Source of the DNA: an uncultured Caldimonas sp.
Lineage (GTDB): Bacteria > Pseudomonadota > Gammaproteobacteria > Burkholderiales > Burkholderiaceae
Assembly (NCBI RefSeq): GCF_946480305.1
Contig: NZ_CAMLJQ010000051.1
Location: 1 to 31,420 of the forward strand
DNA: 31,420 bases
Reading direction: 5' to 3'
The notes below the pieces were generated by a model. That model worked only from the letters and a program-made list of their open reading frames with translations, was not told the origin of the DNA and made no database searches. Positions within the stretch are counted from its first letter, which is position 1. The number at the start of each line of letters is the position of its first letter. This document shows, piece by piece, positions 1 to 8,796 of this stretch. A program made the translations under genes and the position numbers.

Positions 1-615
1 TTCAGCAACCCGCGCAAGGCCGGCATCATCGCCGTCGACCTCGACCAGGGCGACTACCTCATCGGCGCCTCGCTGACCGACGGCAAGCACGACGTGATGC
101 TGTTCTCGGACGGCGGCAAGGCGGTGCGCTTCGACGAGAACGACGTGCGGCCGATGGGCCGCAACGCGCGTGGCGTGAAGGGCATGACACTGGAAGAAGG
201 CCAGAGCGTGATCGCGATGCTGGTGGCAGAGGACGAGACACAAAGCGTGTTGACGGCCACCGAGAACGGCTACGGCAAGCGCACCAGCATCGTCGAGTAC
301 ACCCGCCACGGCCGCGGCACCAAGGGCATGATCGCGATCCAGCAGTCCGAGCGCAACGGCAAGGTGGTCGCCGCCACGCTGGTGCGCCCGGAAGACGAGA
401 TCATGCTGATCACGGACAAGGGCGTGCTGGTGCGCACCCGCGTCTCGGAGATCCGCGAGCTCGGCCGTGCGACGCAGGGCGTCACGCTGATCGCACTGGA
501 CGGCGGCTCCAAGCTGAGCGGCCTGCAGCGCATCGTCGAGAACGATGCGGCCGACAAGGCGATCGAAGGCGAGGCCGGCGAAGAAGGACCGAGCGACGTG
601 CCCAGCGGCGAGTAA
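1..615 (+). CDS. gyrA: DNA gyrase subunit A, C-terminal part (partial)
   Basis: The reading frame is open from base 1, so the gene begins upstream of the window; about 204 C-terminal residues are present. GyrA is the breakage-reunion subunit of DNA gyrase, and its C-terminal beta-pinwheel wraps DNA for negative supercoiling. The visible part shows the repeating pinwheel pattern: a hydrophobic strand, then a G-K or G-R turn (for example VMLFSDGGKAVRF, RHGRGTKGMIAIQ, IMLITDKGVLVRT). The protein ends in an acidic, low-complexity tail (EGEAGEEGPSDVPSGE), common for GyrA. A ParC assignment is possible from the fold alone, but the serC-pheA context is the usual gyrA neighbourhood in Burkholderiales. 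The internal ATG at 94 is not a start. Confidence 0.95.
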   Translation, partial: FSNPRKAGIIAVDLDQGDYLIGASLTDGKHDVMLFSDGGKAVRFDENDVRPMGRNARGVKGMTLEEGQSVIAMLVAEDETQSVLTATENGYGKRTSIVEYTRHGRGTKGMIAIQQSERNGKVVAATLVRPEDEIMLITDKGVLVRTRVSEIRELGRATQGVTLIALDGGSKLSGLQRIVENDAADKAIEGEAGEEGPSDVPSGE

Positions 616-665
616 CGCAGGCGCGTGATCCACAACCCCGGGGGCATCGTCCGGTGTCCCTGTCT

Positions 666-681
666 GGCGGCTTCGGCCGCC
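666..681 (+). other. UUCG-tetraloop hairpin between gyrA and the DUF2059 gene
   Basis: GGCGGC - TTCG - GCCGCC is a perfect 6-bp stem closed by a C(UUCG)G tetraloop, an exceptionally stable RNA hairpin type. No T-run follows, so it is not a classical intrinsic terminator. It could protect the gyrA 3' end, aid Rho-dependent termination, or structure the leader of the next gene. Confidence 0.6.
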
Positions 682-701
682 GCATCCTTGAAAAGGCCCT
701 C

Positions 702-1286
702 ATGCCACGCATACGCACTCTCGCCGCCCCTCTTCTGGCCCTGGCCGTATTCACCGCCGTGGTACCCGCGCATGCGCAGACGAAGAAGGAGCTGGTGCAG
801 AAGCTGTTGCAGCTGCAGCAGCCGGGCATCGAGATGATCGCGCGCAGTGTCGCGCAGCGCCCCGCTCTCGCGCTGATGCAGGACGCCGCGGGTGTGCTGC
901 AGACGCAGGTACCCGCCGACAAGCGTCAGGAAGTCGCAAAGCAGATCGAGGCCGACCTCAAGAAATACGCGGACGAGGTGGTGCCGATGCTGCAGACCAG
1001 CGCCGTGAAGCTCGCACCCACCACGCTCGGCCCGTTGCTGGAGGCAAAGTTCACCGAAGACGAACTGAAGCAGGTGATCGCCTGGCTTGAATCCCCGGTG
1101 AGCAAGAAGTACCAGCAGGCGGTGCCCGAACTCGAAAACGCGCTGGCTCAGAAGCTGGTCGCCGAAACCCGCAGCTCGGTCGAGCCGAAGCTGACCCAGC
1201 TGCAGCAGACGATGCGCAAGCGTCTCGGCCTGCCGCCTGCCCCTGCCAACCCCGCCTCGGCTCCTGCCGCCAAGCCCAAGAAGTGA
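702..1286 (+). CDS. Secreted DUF2059-domain protein
   Basis: This is a 194-residue protein of unknown function. Residues 1-25 form a signal peptide: a basic start (MPRIR), a hydrophobic core, and an AHA cleavage site before Q26, so it is probably periplasmic. The remainder is helical and Lys/Gln rich. Residues around 125-175 ([22 protein letters not shown]) match the DUF2059 pattern, in which an aspartate/glutamate-rich helix is followed by a W-L/F-x-S/T-P turn. The tail is Ala/Pro/Lys rich. I chose the ATG at 702 because it starts exactly at the signal peptide with a weak AAGG upstream; a GTG at 654 would put 16 non-signal residues in front. The gene lies between gyrA and serC and its stop is 7 bases before serC, so it is likely cotranscribed with serC. 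The function is not known from the sequence. Confidence 0.85.
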   Translation: MPRIRTLAAPLLALAVFTAVVPAHAQTKKELVQKLLQLQQPGIEMIARSVAQRPALALMQDAAGVLQTQVPADKRQEVAKQIEADLKKYADEVVPMLQTSAVKLAPTTLGPLLEAKFTEDELKQVIAWLESPVSKKYQQAVPELENALAQKLVAETRSSVEPKLTQLQQTMRKRLGLPPAPANPASAPAAKPKK

Positions 1287-1293
1287 TTGCACG

Positions 1294-2379
1294 ATGACGC
1301 GCCCCTACAACTTCGCCGCCGGCCCGGCGGCCCTGCCGCAGGAAGTGCTGGAGCAAGCCGCCGCCGAAATGCTCGACTGGCATGGCAGCGGCATGAGCGT
1401 GATGGAAATGAGCCACCGCGGCCGCGAGTTCATGTCCATCCGCGACCAGGCCGAGACCGACCTGCGCGAGTTGCTGGCGGTGCCGTCACACTTCCATGTG
1501 CTGTTCATGCAGGGCGGCGGGCTGGCCGAAAACGCCATCGTGCCGATGAATCTCTCGCGCGGCGGCGTCGTCGACTTCGTGGTCACCGGGGGCTGGTCGA
1601 CCAAATCCTTCAAGGAGGCCCACCGCTACTGCCAGCCCAACCTGGCAGCCAGCAACGAGGCCGACGGGCACACCCGCATGCCGCGGGACTGGCGCTTGAG
1701 CGACAACCCGGCCTACGTGCATTTGTGCACGAACGAAACGGTCCACGGCATCGAGTTCCATGAACTGCCCGACCTGAAAGCGCTCGGCTGCGAGGCACCG
1801 CTGGTGATCGACTGCTCTTCGCACGTGGCGTCGCGCCCGATCGACTGGTCGCGCGTGGGGCTGGCCTACGCGGGGGCACAGAAGAATATCGGCCCTGCCG
1901 GGCTGACCATCGTCATCGTGCGCGAAGATCTCGTCGGACATGCGCTCGGCATCTGCCCATCGGCCTTCGACTACAAGACGGTCGCCGAGAACCAGTCGAT
2001 GTACAACACCCCGCCGACCTACGCCATCTACATGGCGAGCCTCGTGTTCCAGTGGCTCAAGCGGCAAGGTGGCGTGGCCGCGATGGAAGCGCGCAACGTC
2101 GAAAAGGCGCGGCTGCTGTACGACTACATCGACGGCTCCGGCTTCTACGTGAACAAGGTGGAGAAGAGCTGCCGTTCGCGCATGAACGCACCCTTCTTCC
2201 TGCCCGACGATGCACTCAACGAGCCGTTCCTCGCAGGCGCCCGCGAGCGCGGGTTGCTGCAGCTGAAGGGGCACAAGAGCGTGGGCGGCATGCGGGCCAG
2301 CATCTACAACGCGATGCCGCTTGCCGGCGTGCAGGCGCTGGTGGACTACATGCGAGAATTTGCAGCTCGACATGGCTGA
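1294..2379 (+). CDS. serC: Phosphoserine aminotransferase
   Basis: SerC is a PLP-dependent class V aminotransferase that converts 3-phosphohydroxypyruvate and glutamate to phosphoserine. It also acts on the 4-phosphohydroxythreonine precursor in pyridoxine synthesis. The protein has 361 residues, the family's normal length. It opens with the typical FAAGPAALP, and the [10 protein letters not shown] segment follows near residue 33. The PLP lysine is K197 in [11 protein letters not shown], and the end has the [12 protein letters not shown] motif. There is no clear Shine-Dalgarno. The start lies 7 bases after the upstream stop, so translation is probably coupled. The 3' end overlaps pheA by 8 bases. 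Function is secure from motifs and length. Confidence 0.97.
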   Translation: MTRPYNFAAGPAALPQEVLEQAAAEMLDWHGSGMSVMEMSHRGREFMSIRDQAETDLRELLAVPSHFHVLFMQGGGLAENAIVPMNLSRGGVVDFVVTGGWSTKSFKEAHRYCQPNLAASNEADGHTRMPRDWRLSDNPAYVHLCTNETVHGIEFHELPDLKALGCEAPLVIDCSSHVASRPIDWSRVGLAYAGAQKNIGPAGLTIVIVREDLVGHALGICPSAFDYKTVAENQSMYNTPPTYAIYMASLVFQWLKRQGGVAAMEARNVEKARLLYDYIDGSGFYVNKVEKSCRSRMNAPFFLPDDALNEPFLAGARERGLLQLKGHKSVGGMRASIYNAMPLAGVQALVDYMREFAARHG

Positions 2380-3475
2380 CGAACACTCCCCCATTCCCGA
2401 TCTGCAGGCGCTGCGCACGCAGATCGACGCGGTCGACCGCGACCTGCTCGCCCTGCTGAACCGCCGCGCCGCGCTTGCGCAGGCCGTCGGCGAGTTGAAG
2501 AAAAAGGAAGGCTCGGTGGTGTTCCGCCCCGAGCGCGAAGCGCAGGTGATCGACGGACTCAAGTCCGTCAACCAGGGGCCGCTGAAGACCGAGTCGGTGG
2601 CGCCCATCTGGCGCGAGATCATGTCGGCATGCCGTGCGTTGGAAACGCCGACGCGCGTGGCCTATCTGGGCCCCGCCGGCACGTTCACCGAGGAAGCCGC
2701 GCTGGGGTTCTTCGGCTCGTCCATCGTGCGTGTGCTGTGCGCAAGCATCGACGAAGTGTTCACGATCACCGCGGCGGGTGCGGCCGACTTCGGCGTCGTG
2801 CCGATCGAGAATTCGAACGAAGGCGTCGTGGCTCGTTCGCTCGACATCCTGCTGACGACCCCGCTTTTCATCATTGGCGAAACGAGCCTGTTCGTGCGGC
2901 AGAACCTGCTGCGCCGCGAGAACTCGCTGGACGGGATCGAGGTGGTTTGCGCCCACCCTCAGGCGCTGGCGCAGTGCCACGGCTGGCTGTCGCACCATCT
3001 GCCTCATGCTGAGCGGCGTCCGGCCTCGAGCAACGCCGAAGGTGCCCGCCAGGCGGCCCAAGACCCGCGGATGGCGGCCATTGCCAGCGTGCGGGCGGGC
3101 AGCGAATACGGGCTGCACGTCGTGGCCCCGGCAATCCAGGACGATCCGCACAACCGCACGCGCTTCGCCATCCTCACCGACCCGCACCGGCACCCGCAGC
3201 CCAAGGCCTCCGGCCACGACTGCACGAGCCTGATCGTCTCCGTGACCAATCGCCCGGGCGCCGTGCACGACATGCTGGTGCCGCTGAAGACGCACGGCGT
3301 GTCCATGACCCGCTTCGAATCGCGCCCGGCACGCTCGGGACAGTGGGAGTACTACTTCTACATCGATCTGCAAGGCCACCCGGACGAGCCGCAGGTCGCC
3401 GCCGCGCTGAAGGAACTGCGCGCGGTGTGTGCCTTCTTCAAGCTGCTCGGGACCTACCCGATCGACGTCCACTGA
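2372..3475 (+). CDS. pheA: Bifunctional chorismate mutase / prephenate dehydratase (P-protein)
   Basis: The 367-residue protein makes phenylpyruvate from chorismate via prephenate. An N-terminal AroQ-type chorismate mutase helix bundle covers about residues 10-90 ([24 protein letters not shown]). The prephenate dehydratase domain starts near residue 95 with [13 protein letters not shown] and carries [12 protein letters not shown]-terminal ACT domain begins near residue 284. It holds NRPGAV (293-298) and ESRP (316-319), the usual phenylalanine-binding loop, so feedback inhibition by phenylalanine is expected. I chose the ATG at 2372, which overlaps the serC stop by 8 bases; an in-frame ATG at 2321 would add residues encoded inside serC. 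In many Burkholderiales a hisC copy lies between pheA and tyrA; here tyrA follows directly. Confidence 0.97.
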   Translation: MADEHSPIPDLQALRTQIDAVDRDLLALLNRRAALAQAVGELKKKEGSVVFRPEREAQVIDGLKSVNQGPLKTESVAPIWREIMSACRALETPTRVAYLGPAGTFTEEAALGFFGSSIVRVLCASIDEVFTITAAGAADFGVVPIENSNEGVVARSLDILLTTPLFIIGETSLFVRQNLLRRENSLDGIEVVCAHPQALAQCHGWLSHHLPHAERRPASSNAEGARQAAQDPRMAAIASVRAGSEYGLHVVAPAIQDDPHNRTRFAILTDPHRHPQPKASGHDCTSLIVSVTNRPGAVHDMLVPLKTHGVSMTRFESRPARSGQWEYYFYIDLQGHPDEPQVAAALKELRAVCAFFKLLGTYPIDVH

Positions 3476-3494
3476 GCCGCCGGAGCCATTGCAG

Positions 3495-4379
3495 ATGTTC
3501 AACCAACTCGGCGTGATCGGTTGCGGCCTGATGGGAGGCTCGTTCGCGCTCGCCCTGAAACGCGCCGGCCTGGTCAAGCGCGTCATCGGCTACAGCAAGT
3601 CGCCCTCCACCACCGACAAGGCCAAGCGGCTCGGCGTGATCGACATCGCCGCCGAATCGGCGCTGCTCGCGGTCTCGGGCTCCGACATCGTTCTGCTCGC
3701 CGTGCCGGTGGCGGCCTCGGAAGCCACGTTCAAGGCCATCCGGCACCTGGTGGAGCCGGGCATCCTGCTGATGGACGTGGGCTCCACCAAGCGGGATGTG
3801 GTCGACGCCGGCCGCCGGGTGCTGAAGGAGCGCGTGGAGTCCTTCGTGCCGGCGCACCCCATCGCCGGCAAGGAGGTCGCCGGGGTCGACAACGCCGACC
3901 CGCTGCTCTACTCCGGCCGGCAGGTGATCCTGACGCCGCTGCCGCAGACCGACCCCAAGCTCGTGCAGAAGGCCACCGACGTGTGGTCCGCCATCGGTTG
4001 CCAGGTGCTCAAGATGACGCCGGACAACCACGACGCCGCCTTCGCTGCCGTGAGCCACCTGCCGCACCTGCTGGCATTCGCCTACTTCAGCTCGATCCAC
4101 AAGCAGCCGGCTGGCAAGGACTTCCTTTCGCTCGCCGGGCCGGGCTTCCGCGACTTCACCCGCATCGCCGCCAGCGACCCCGCGATCTGGCGCGACATCC
4201 TGCTCGCCAACAAGGAAGAGGTGCTGAAGCAATCGCTGCGCTTCCGCCACACGCTCGACGCGCTCGAGCACGTGATGAAGAGCGGCAATGCCGAGGCCTT
4301 GGAAGACCTGATCCGCAGCGCGGCGGAAGCACGCGCCACCTGGCAGATGTCCACCCCGAAACCGGGCTCCGGCCGCTGA
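3495..4379 (+). CDS. tyrA: Prephenate dehydrogenase
   Basis: This 294-residue monofunctional dehydrogenase oxidises prephenate to 4-hydroxyphenylpyruvate for tyrosine synthesis. The N-terminal Rossmann motif is VIGCGLMGGS (residues 7-16). It is followed by the conserved DVGSTK segment and the catalytic HPIAGKE stretch around residue 120, and the C-terminal helical dimerisation domain contains SHLPHLLAFA. Arogenate dehydrogenase activity cannot be excluded from sequence. No ACT domain is present, so any feedback control differs from PheA. The ATG at 3495 starts right at the Rossmann fold, 19 bases after pheA; an in-frame start at 3429 would lie inside pheA. It belongs to the serC-pheA-tyrA-aroA block. 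Confidence 0.95.
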   Translation: MFNQLGVIGCGLMGGSFALALKRAGLVKRVIGYSKSPSTTDKAKRLGVIDIAAESALLAVSGSDIVLLAVPVAASEATFKAIRHLVEPGILLMDVGSTKRDVVDAGRRVLKERVESFVPAHPIAGKEVAGVDNADPLLYSGRQVILTPLPQTDPKLVQKATDVWSAIGCQVLKMTPDNHDAAFAAVSHLPHLLAFAYFSSIHKQPAGKDFLSLAGPGFRDFTRIAASDPAIWRDILLANKEEVLKQSLRFRHTLDALEHVMKSGNAEALEDLIRSAAEARATWQMSTPKPGSGR

Positions 4380-4400
4380 AGCGCGCGGGCACCGACTTGC

Positions 4401-6407
4401 ATGTACGCCACTGAGTTTCTCGATCTTCCGCCGCTGCGTTCCGCCAGCGGCCTCGTTCGCCTGCCCGGCTCCAAGAGCATTTCCAACCGCGTGCTGCTGC
4501 TGGCCGGGCTGTGCGACGGCACCACGCTGATCCACGACCTGCTCGACTCCGACGACACGCGCGTGATGATCGCCGCGTTGAGGCAGCTTGGCTGCACGGT
4601 GGAGCCGGAGGGCGCCGCGCTGCGCGTGCAGGGCCTGGGCGGCCAGTTGCGCACGCGGGAGGCCCAGCTCTTTCTCGGCAACGCCGGCACGGCCATGCGG
4701 CCGCTGGCTGCGGCACTTGCGCTGCTGAGCGGCCTGCAGGGAGGCACCTTCGAACTCGGCGGCGTGCCGCGCATGCACGAGCGTCCCATCGGCGACCTGG
4801 TCGTCGCCCTGCGGGGCATCGGCTGCCGCATCGACTACCTCGGCAATGACGGCTACCCGCCGCTGCGTCTTGCCGGCGGTGCGCCACGAGCCGATGCACC
4901 GATCCGTGTGCGCGGAGACGTGTCCAGCCAGTTCCTGACCGCGCTGCTGCTGGCCTTGCCCTTGTTGTCGCACCAGGGCGACGTGGTGATCGAGGTCGAG
5001 GGCGAGCTCATCTCCAAGCCGTACATCGAAATCACGCTGAACCTGCTGCAGCGCTTCGGCGTCGAGGTGGCCCGCGAAGGCTGGAGCCGCTTCACGATTC
5101 CGGCGCACAGCCGCTACCGCTCGCCGGGCAGCATCCACGTGGAAGGCGACGCGTCGTCTGCCTCGTATTTCATCGGATTGGGCGCGCTGGCCGCCGATTC
5201 CGCTCGCCCGTTGCGCATCGAAGGCGTGGGCGCGGAGTCGATCCAGGGTGACATCCGGTTCGTGGAAGCCGCGCAGGCCATGGGCGCGCAGGTGCGCCAA
5301 GGCCCCAATTGGCTGGAAGTGAGCCGCGGCGCATGGCCGCTGAAGCCGCTCGACCTGGACTGCAACCACATTCCCGACGCGGCCATGACGCTGGCCGTGA
5401 TGGCGCTCTACGCGAGCGGCCCCACGCGGCTGCGCAACATCGCGAGCTGGCGCGTCAAGGAAACCGATCGCATCGCCGCGATGGCGACCGAATTGCGCAA
5501 GCTGGGCGCAACGGTGGTCGAGGGGGCCGATTTCATCGAGGTGCATCCGCTCGCGTCGTGGCAACCTGCTGCCATTCACACCTACGACGACCACCGCGTG
5601 GCGATGTGTTTCTCGCTGGCAGCCTTCAACGCGCTGACGGGTGCGCAGCCGGCGGTGCCTGTGCGCATCCTCGATCCGAAATGCGTCGCGAAGACCTTCC
5701 CGGACTACTTCGAAACGCTGTTCGGGGTGGCGCACGCGGCGCCGGCCGACGTGCCCGTCATCACGATCGATGGGCCCACCGCGTCCGGCAAGGGCACGAT
5801 GGCGAGTCTGGTCGCGCAAAAGCTCGGCTACCACCTGCTCGACTCGGGGGCGCTGTACCGCGCCACGGCGCTGGCAGCACTGAAAGCCGGCGTCCCGGCG
5901 TCGGACGAGGCCGCCCTCGCCGCGCTGGCCGCGCGCCTGCCGCTGCAGTTCCACGGCGACGCGATCTGGCTCGGCAAGGAAGACGTCACCGATCAGTTGC
6001 GCCGCGAAGAAGTGGGAGCGCTGGCCTCGCAGATTTCCGCCCACCCCGGCGTGCGGGCGGCGCTGCGCGACCTGCAACTGGCCTTTCGCCGCCTGCCGGG
6101 CCTGGTGGCCGATGGCCGCGACATGGGCACGGTCATCTTTCCCGATGCCGCACTGAAGGTCTTTCTCACCGCCAGCGCCGCCACACGGGCCGAGCGCAGG
6201 CATAAGCAATTGATTTCTAAAGGCTTTTCGTCTAACATTGACGACCTTTTGCAGGACTTGGAAGCGCGCGACGCCCGGGATCGCTCCCGCAGCGCCGCTC
6301 CTTTGAAGCCTGCCGAAGACGCGGTGTCGCTCGACAACTCGGCGCTCAGCATCGACGAATCGGTGCAGCAGGTGTTGAGTTGGTGGCAGCAGCGCAGGCC
6401 GTTCTGA
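4401..6407 (+). CDS. aroA: Fused EPSP synthase (AroA) and cytidylate kinase (Cmk)
   Basis: One uninterrupted 668-residue frame carries two enzymes. Residues 1 to about 440 are 5-enolpyruvylshikimate-3-phosphate synthase: [10 protein letters not shown] (21-30), [10 protein letters not shown] (92-101) and [12 protein letters not shown]96 and P101 match class I, usually glyphosate-sensitive enzymes. After a short linker (AHAAPAD), residues 451-668 are CMP/dCMP kinase, with P-loop GPTASGKGT at 458-466, LDSGALYRA, and [13 protein letters not shown]. The fusion joins the shikimate pathway and pyrimidine salvage in one chain. Adjacent aroA and cmk genes are common in Burkholderiales, and databases label fused forms as bifunctional proteins. 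A GTG codon at 5751, at the Cmk boundary, lacks a Shine-Dalgarno, so separate translation of Cmk is not supported. The gene starts 21 bases after tyrA. Codons around 6205-6250 are unusually AT rich. Confidence 0.95.
   Translation: MYATEFLDLPPLRSASGLVRLPGSKSISNRVLLLAGLCDGTTLIHDLLDSDDTRVMIAALRQLGCTVEPEGAALRVQGLGGQLRTREAQLFLGNAGTAMRPLAAALALLSGLQGGTFELGGVPRMHERPIGDLVVALRGIGCRIDYLGNDGYPPLRLAGGAPRADAPIRVRGDVSSQFLTALLLALPLLSHQGDVVIEVEGELISKPYIEITLNLLQRFGVEVAREGWSRFTIPAHSRYRSPGSIHVEGDASSASYFIGLGALAADSARPLRIEGVGAESIQGDIRFVEAAQAMGAQVRQGPNWLEVSRGAWPLKPLDLDCNHIPDAAMTLAVMALYASGPTRLRNIASWRVKETDRIAAMATELRKLGATVVEGADFIEVHPLASWQPAAIHTYDDHRVAMCFSLAAFNALTGAQPAVPVRILDPKCVAKTFPDYFETLFGVAHAAPADVPVITIDGPTASGKGTMASLVAQKLGYHLLDSGALYRATALAALKAGVPASDEAALAALAARLPLQFHGDAIWLGKEDVTDQLRREEVGALASQISAHPGVRAALRDLQLAFRRLPGLVADGRDMGTVIFPDAALKVFLTASAATRAERRHKQLISKGFSSNIDDLLQDLEARDARDRSRSAAPLKPAEDAVSLDNSALSIDESVQQVLSWWQQRRPF
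6210..6238 (+). promoter_or_regulatory. Putative sigma70 promoter inside the cmk part, upstream of rpsA
   Basis: TTGATT (6210-6215), a 17-base spacer and TAACAT (6233-6238) form a good sigma70-like promoter. It lies in an AT-rich patch whose codons (ttg att tct aaa, ttt tcg tct aac att) contrast with the GC-rich surroundings. The direction is towards rpsA. E. coli rpsA is likewise served by promoters inside the upstream cmk gene (known biology). Transcription start is expected near 6245. Confidence 0.55.
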
Positions 6408-6447
6408 TTCCCCGGCTGCTCCGGCAGCCCCTGAACCCGAACAGCAC

Positions 6448-6472
6448 CGCCCTGTGCAAGCAGGGCGTTTTT
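6448..6472 (+). terminator. Intrinsic terminator (or attenuator) between aroA-cmk and rpsA
   Basis: CGCCCTG (6448-6454), a 6-base loop TGCAAG, CAGGGCG (6461-6467) and a run of five T form a perfect 7-bp GC-rich stem with a T-tract. It lies 40 bases after the aroA-cmk stop. If the promoter inside cmk drives rpsA, this hairpin would sit in the rpsA leader and could act as an attenuator. Confidence 0.75.
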
Positions 6473-6495
6473 CCAGGCCCGGCCTTTCCCCTCCT

Positions 6496-6588
6496 GCGCC
6501 GCAAGGCGCGTCGAAAGGTCGTTTCGACAACTTAACCCGCAGCTTCCGGCTGCACCCACCGCCAGCATCCCGCTGGTTCCCAGGAACC
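6496..6588 (+). promoter_or_regulatory. Structured rpsA leader with three hairpins
   Basis: Three short inverted repeats lie in series before rpsA. GCGCC-GCAA-GGCGC (6496-6509) is closed by a GNRA tetraloop. GTCGAAA-GGTCG-TTTCGAC (6510-6528) has a perfect 7-bp stem. GGTTC-CCAG-GAACC (6575-6588) contains the Shine-Dalgarno AGGA (6582-6585) partly paired. The start codon is at 6592. In E. coli, S1 represses its own mRNA through a folded leader of three hairpins; this layout looks analogous (inference). Confidence 0.6.
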
Positions 6589-6591
6589 TCA

Positions 6592-8313
6592 ATGTCTCAA
6601 ACCACCCAAACCGCCGCAGCCCAAGGGTCGGACACTTTTGCCGCCCTGTTCGAAGAGTCCCTGAAGCGCTCCGAAATGCGCTCCGGCGAGGTGATCACCG
6701 CCGAAGTCGTCCGTGTGGACTACAACTTCGTCGTCGTGAACGCCGGCCTCAAGTCCGAGGCGTACATCCCCATCGACGAATTCCGCAATGACCAGGGCGA
6801 ACTCGAAGTCCAGGTCGGCGACTTCGTCTCCGTGGCGATCGACTCGCTCGAAAACGGCTACGGCGACACGATCCTGTCGCGCGACAAGGCCAAGCGTCTG
6901 GCCTCGTGGCTGTCGCTCGAGCGCGCACTCGAGTCCGGCGACTTCGTCACCGGCACGGTCTCCGGCAAGGTCAAGGGTGGTCTGACGGTGCTGGTCAACG
7001 GCATCCGCGCCTTCCTGCCCGGCTCGCTGATCGACACCCGTCCGATCAAGGACATGAGCCCGTACGAAGGCAAGACCCTCGAATTCAAGGTCATCAAGCT
7101 CGACCGCAAGCGCAACAACGTGGTGCTGAGCCGCCGCGCTGTGGTGGAAGCCTCCATGGGCGAAGAGCGCGCCAAGCTGATGGAAACCCTGAAGGAAGGC
7201 GCCATCGTCCACGGCGTGGTCAAGAACATCACCGAGTACGGTGCGTTCGTCGACCTCGGCGGCATCGACGGCCTGCTGCACATCACCGACATGGCCTGGC
7301 GCCGCGTGCGCCACCCGAGCGAGGTGGTGCAGGTCGGCCAGGAGCTGACCGCCAAGGTCCTGAAGTTCGACGCCGAGAAGAACCGCGTCTCGCTGGGCCT
7401 GAAGCAGATGGGCGACGACCCCTGGGTCGGCGTGTCGCGCCGCTACCCCACCGGCACCCGCCTGTTCGGCAAGGTCACCAACATCGCCGACTACGGCGCG
7501 TTCGTCGAGATCGAGCCGGGCATCGAAGGCCTGGTGCACGTCTCCGAAATGGACTGGACCAACAAGAACGTGGCCCCGTCCAAGATCGTCACGCTGGGCG
7601 ACGAAGTCGAAGTCATGGTCCTCGAGATCGACGAAGACAAGCGCCGCATCAGCCTGGGCATGAAGCAGTGCAAGCCGAACCCCTGGGACGAGTTCGCGCA
7701 GAACTTCAAGCGCGGTGACAAGGTCAAGGGCCCCGTCAAGTCGATCACCGACTTCGGCGTGTTCGTCGGTCTGGCTGCCGGCATCGACGGCCTGGTGCAC
7801 CTGTCGGACCTGTCCTGGAACGAGCCGGGCGAAGCCGCCGTGCGCAACTACAAGAAGGGCCAGGAAGTCGAAGCCGTCGTGCTGGCCATCGACGTGGAGC
7901 GCGAGCGCATCTCCCTGGGCATCAAGCAGCTCGACGCCGATCCGTTCAGCAACTACACGGCCGTCAACGACCGTGGTGCCACGGTCACCGGCACGGTCAA
8001 GACCGTCGACGCCCGTGGCGCCGAGATCCAGCTGGCCGACGACGTGGTGGGCTACCTGCGTGCTTCCGAGATCTCTCGCGAGCGCGTCGAAGACGCCCGC
8101 AACGTGCTGAAGGAAGGCGACGAAGTCACCGCCCTGATCATCAACATCGACCGCAAGACCCGCGGCCTGCAGTTGTCGATCAAGGCGAAGGACAACGCCG
8201 AGCAGCAGGAAGCGCTGCAGCGCCTGTCGGCCGAGAACCGCGAGAACGCCGGCACCACCAGCCTCGGCGCGCTGCTCAAGGCCAAGCTGAACGACCAGCA
8301 GAACAACGGCTGA
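6592..8313 (+). CDS. rpsA: 30S ribosomal protein S1
   Basis: The 573-residue protein has six S1-type OB-fold repeats, the normal architecture of proteobacterial S1. It binds mRNA upstream of start codons and helps the 30S subunit melt structured leaders. Repeat starts are visible at [82 protein letters not shown] and [20 protein letters not shown]. Repeats 3 to 5 carry the strong YGAFV/FGVFV RNA-binding pattern; repeats 1, 2 and 6 are more divergent, as usual. I chose the ATG at 6592 because AGGA lies 6 bases before it and the N-terminus [24 protein letters not shown] matches the family. The longer frame from 6454 runs through the terminator. ihfB follows 51 bases later. Confidence 0.98.
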   Translation: MSQTTQTAAAQGSDTFAALFEESLKRSEMRSGEVITAEVVRVDYNFVVVNAGLKSEAYIPIDEFRNDQGELEVQVGDFVSVAIDSLENGYGDTILSRDKAKRLASWLSLERALESGDFVTGTVSGKVKGGLTVLVNGIRAFLPGSLIDTRPIKDMSPYEGKTLEFKVIKLDRKRNNVVLSRRAVVEASMGEERAKLMETLKEGAIVHGVVKNITEYGAFVDLGGIDGLLHITDMAWRRVRHPSEVVQVGQELTAKVLKFDAEKNRVSLGLKQMGDDPWVGVSRRYPTGTRLFGKVTNIADYGAFVEIEPGIEGLVHVSEMDWTNKNVAPSKIVTLGDEVEVMVLEIDEDKRRISLGMKQCKPNPWDEFAQNFKRGDKVKGPVKSITDFGVFVGLAAGIDGLVHLSDLSWNEPGEAAVRNYKKGQEVEAVVLAIDVERERISLGIKQLDADPFSNYTAVNDRGATVTGTVKTVDARGAEIQLADDVVGYLRASEISRERVEDARNVLKEGDEVTALIINIDRKTRGLQLSIKAKDNAEQQEALQRLSAENRENAGTTSLGALLKAKLNDQQNNG

Positions 8314-8364
8314 TCGCAGCCTGCGTTCGACTGACTGACGCCCCGAATCGAACCACAGGATTCA

Positions 8365-8706
8365 ATGACCCGATCCGATCTCGTGAACCAGCTGGCCGAG
8401 CGCTTCGGCCAGCTGACGCACCGCGACACCGAATTCGCGGTCAAGACCATCCTGGATGCGATGTCCGATGCGCTCGCGCGCGGGCACCGCATCGAGATCC
8501 GGGGCTTCGGCAGCTTCTCGATCAACCGCCGCCCGCCACGGGTGGGGCGCAACCCCCGTTCGGGCGAGCAGGTGATCATCCCCGAGAAGCTCGTGCCGCA
8601 TTTCAAGCCGGGCAAGGCGCTGCGCGAAGCGGTCGACGCGCGCACGGCGCCCGAGCCCGATGCAGACAGTGCTGCAACGGCTCCCGCGGACAAAGCCGCT
8701 GCCTGA
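8365..8706 (+). CDS. ihfB: Integration host factor subunit beta
   Basis: This 113-residue HU/IHF-family protein is the beta subunit of IHF, a sequence-specific DNA-bending factor. The start [33 protein letters not shown] is typical. The DNA-binding arm [24 protein letters not shown] lies near residues 48-71 and includes the GRNPRTGE-type turn with its proline. A tail of about 20 residues ([17 protein letters not shown]) extends beyond the E. coli protein of 94 residues. An AGGA Shine-Dalgarno (8357-8360) sits 4 bases before the ATG. rpsA-ihfB adjacency is conserved in proteobacteria. The left arm of the terminator encodes the last four residues. Confidence 0.97.
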   Translation: MTRSDLVNQLAERFGQLTHRDTEFAVKTILDAMSDALARGHRIEIRGFGSFSINRRPPRVGRNPRSGEQVIIPEKLVPHFKPGKALREAVDARTAPEPDADSAATAPADKAAA

Positions 8707-8725
8707 GGCAGCGGCTTTTTTCTTT
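8692..8725 (+). terminator. Intrinsic terminator overlapping the end of ihfB
   Basis: A 12-bp stem (8692-8703 with 8707-8718) has a 3-base loop that is exactly the ihfB stop codon TGA. It is followed by TTTcTTT. It should end the rpsA-ihfB transcript and separate it from lapA. Confidence 0.9.
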
Positions 8726-8760
8726 CCCGCCCTCCACCGCCACAACCTCTTCACGGCTCG

Positions 8761-8789
8761 CTGGCACGCGCTGGGCGCGAGGCTAGAAT
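8761..8789 (+). promoter_or_regulatory. Putative sigma70 promoter of lapA-lapB
   Basis: CTGGCA (8761-8766), a 17-base spacer and TAGAAT (8784-8789) resemble a sigma70 promoter. The -10 hexamer ends 7 bases before the lapA ATG at 8797, so transcription would start at or next to the start codon (leaderless mRNA). Confidence 0.55.
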
Positions 8790-8796
8790 CGCCGCG

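Noticed and set aside
5751..6407. Separate cmk gene starting at the GTG at 5751
   Set aside because: There is no Shine-Dalgarno and no stop between the AroA and Cmk parts; a fused protein is the simpler reading.
3438..6530. Open frame of 1030 codons antisense to tyrA and aroA-cmk
   Set aside because: It is a composition shadow of two certain enzymes and has no recognisable domain.
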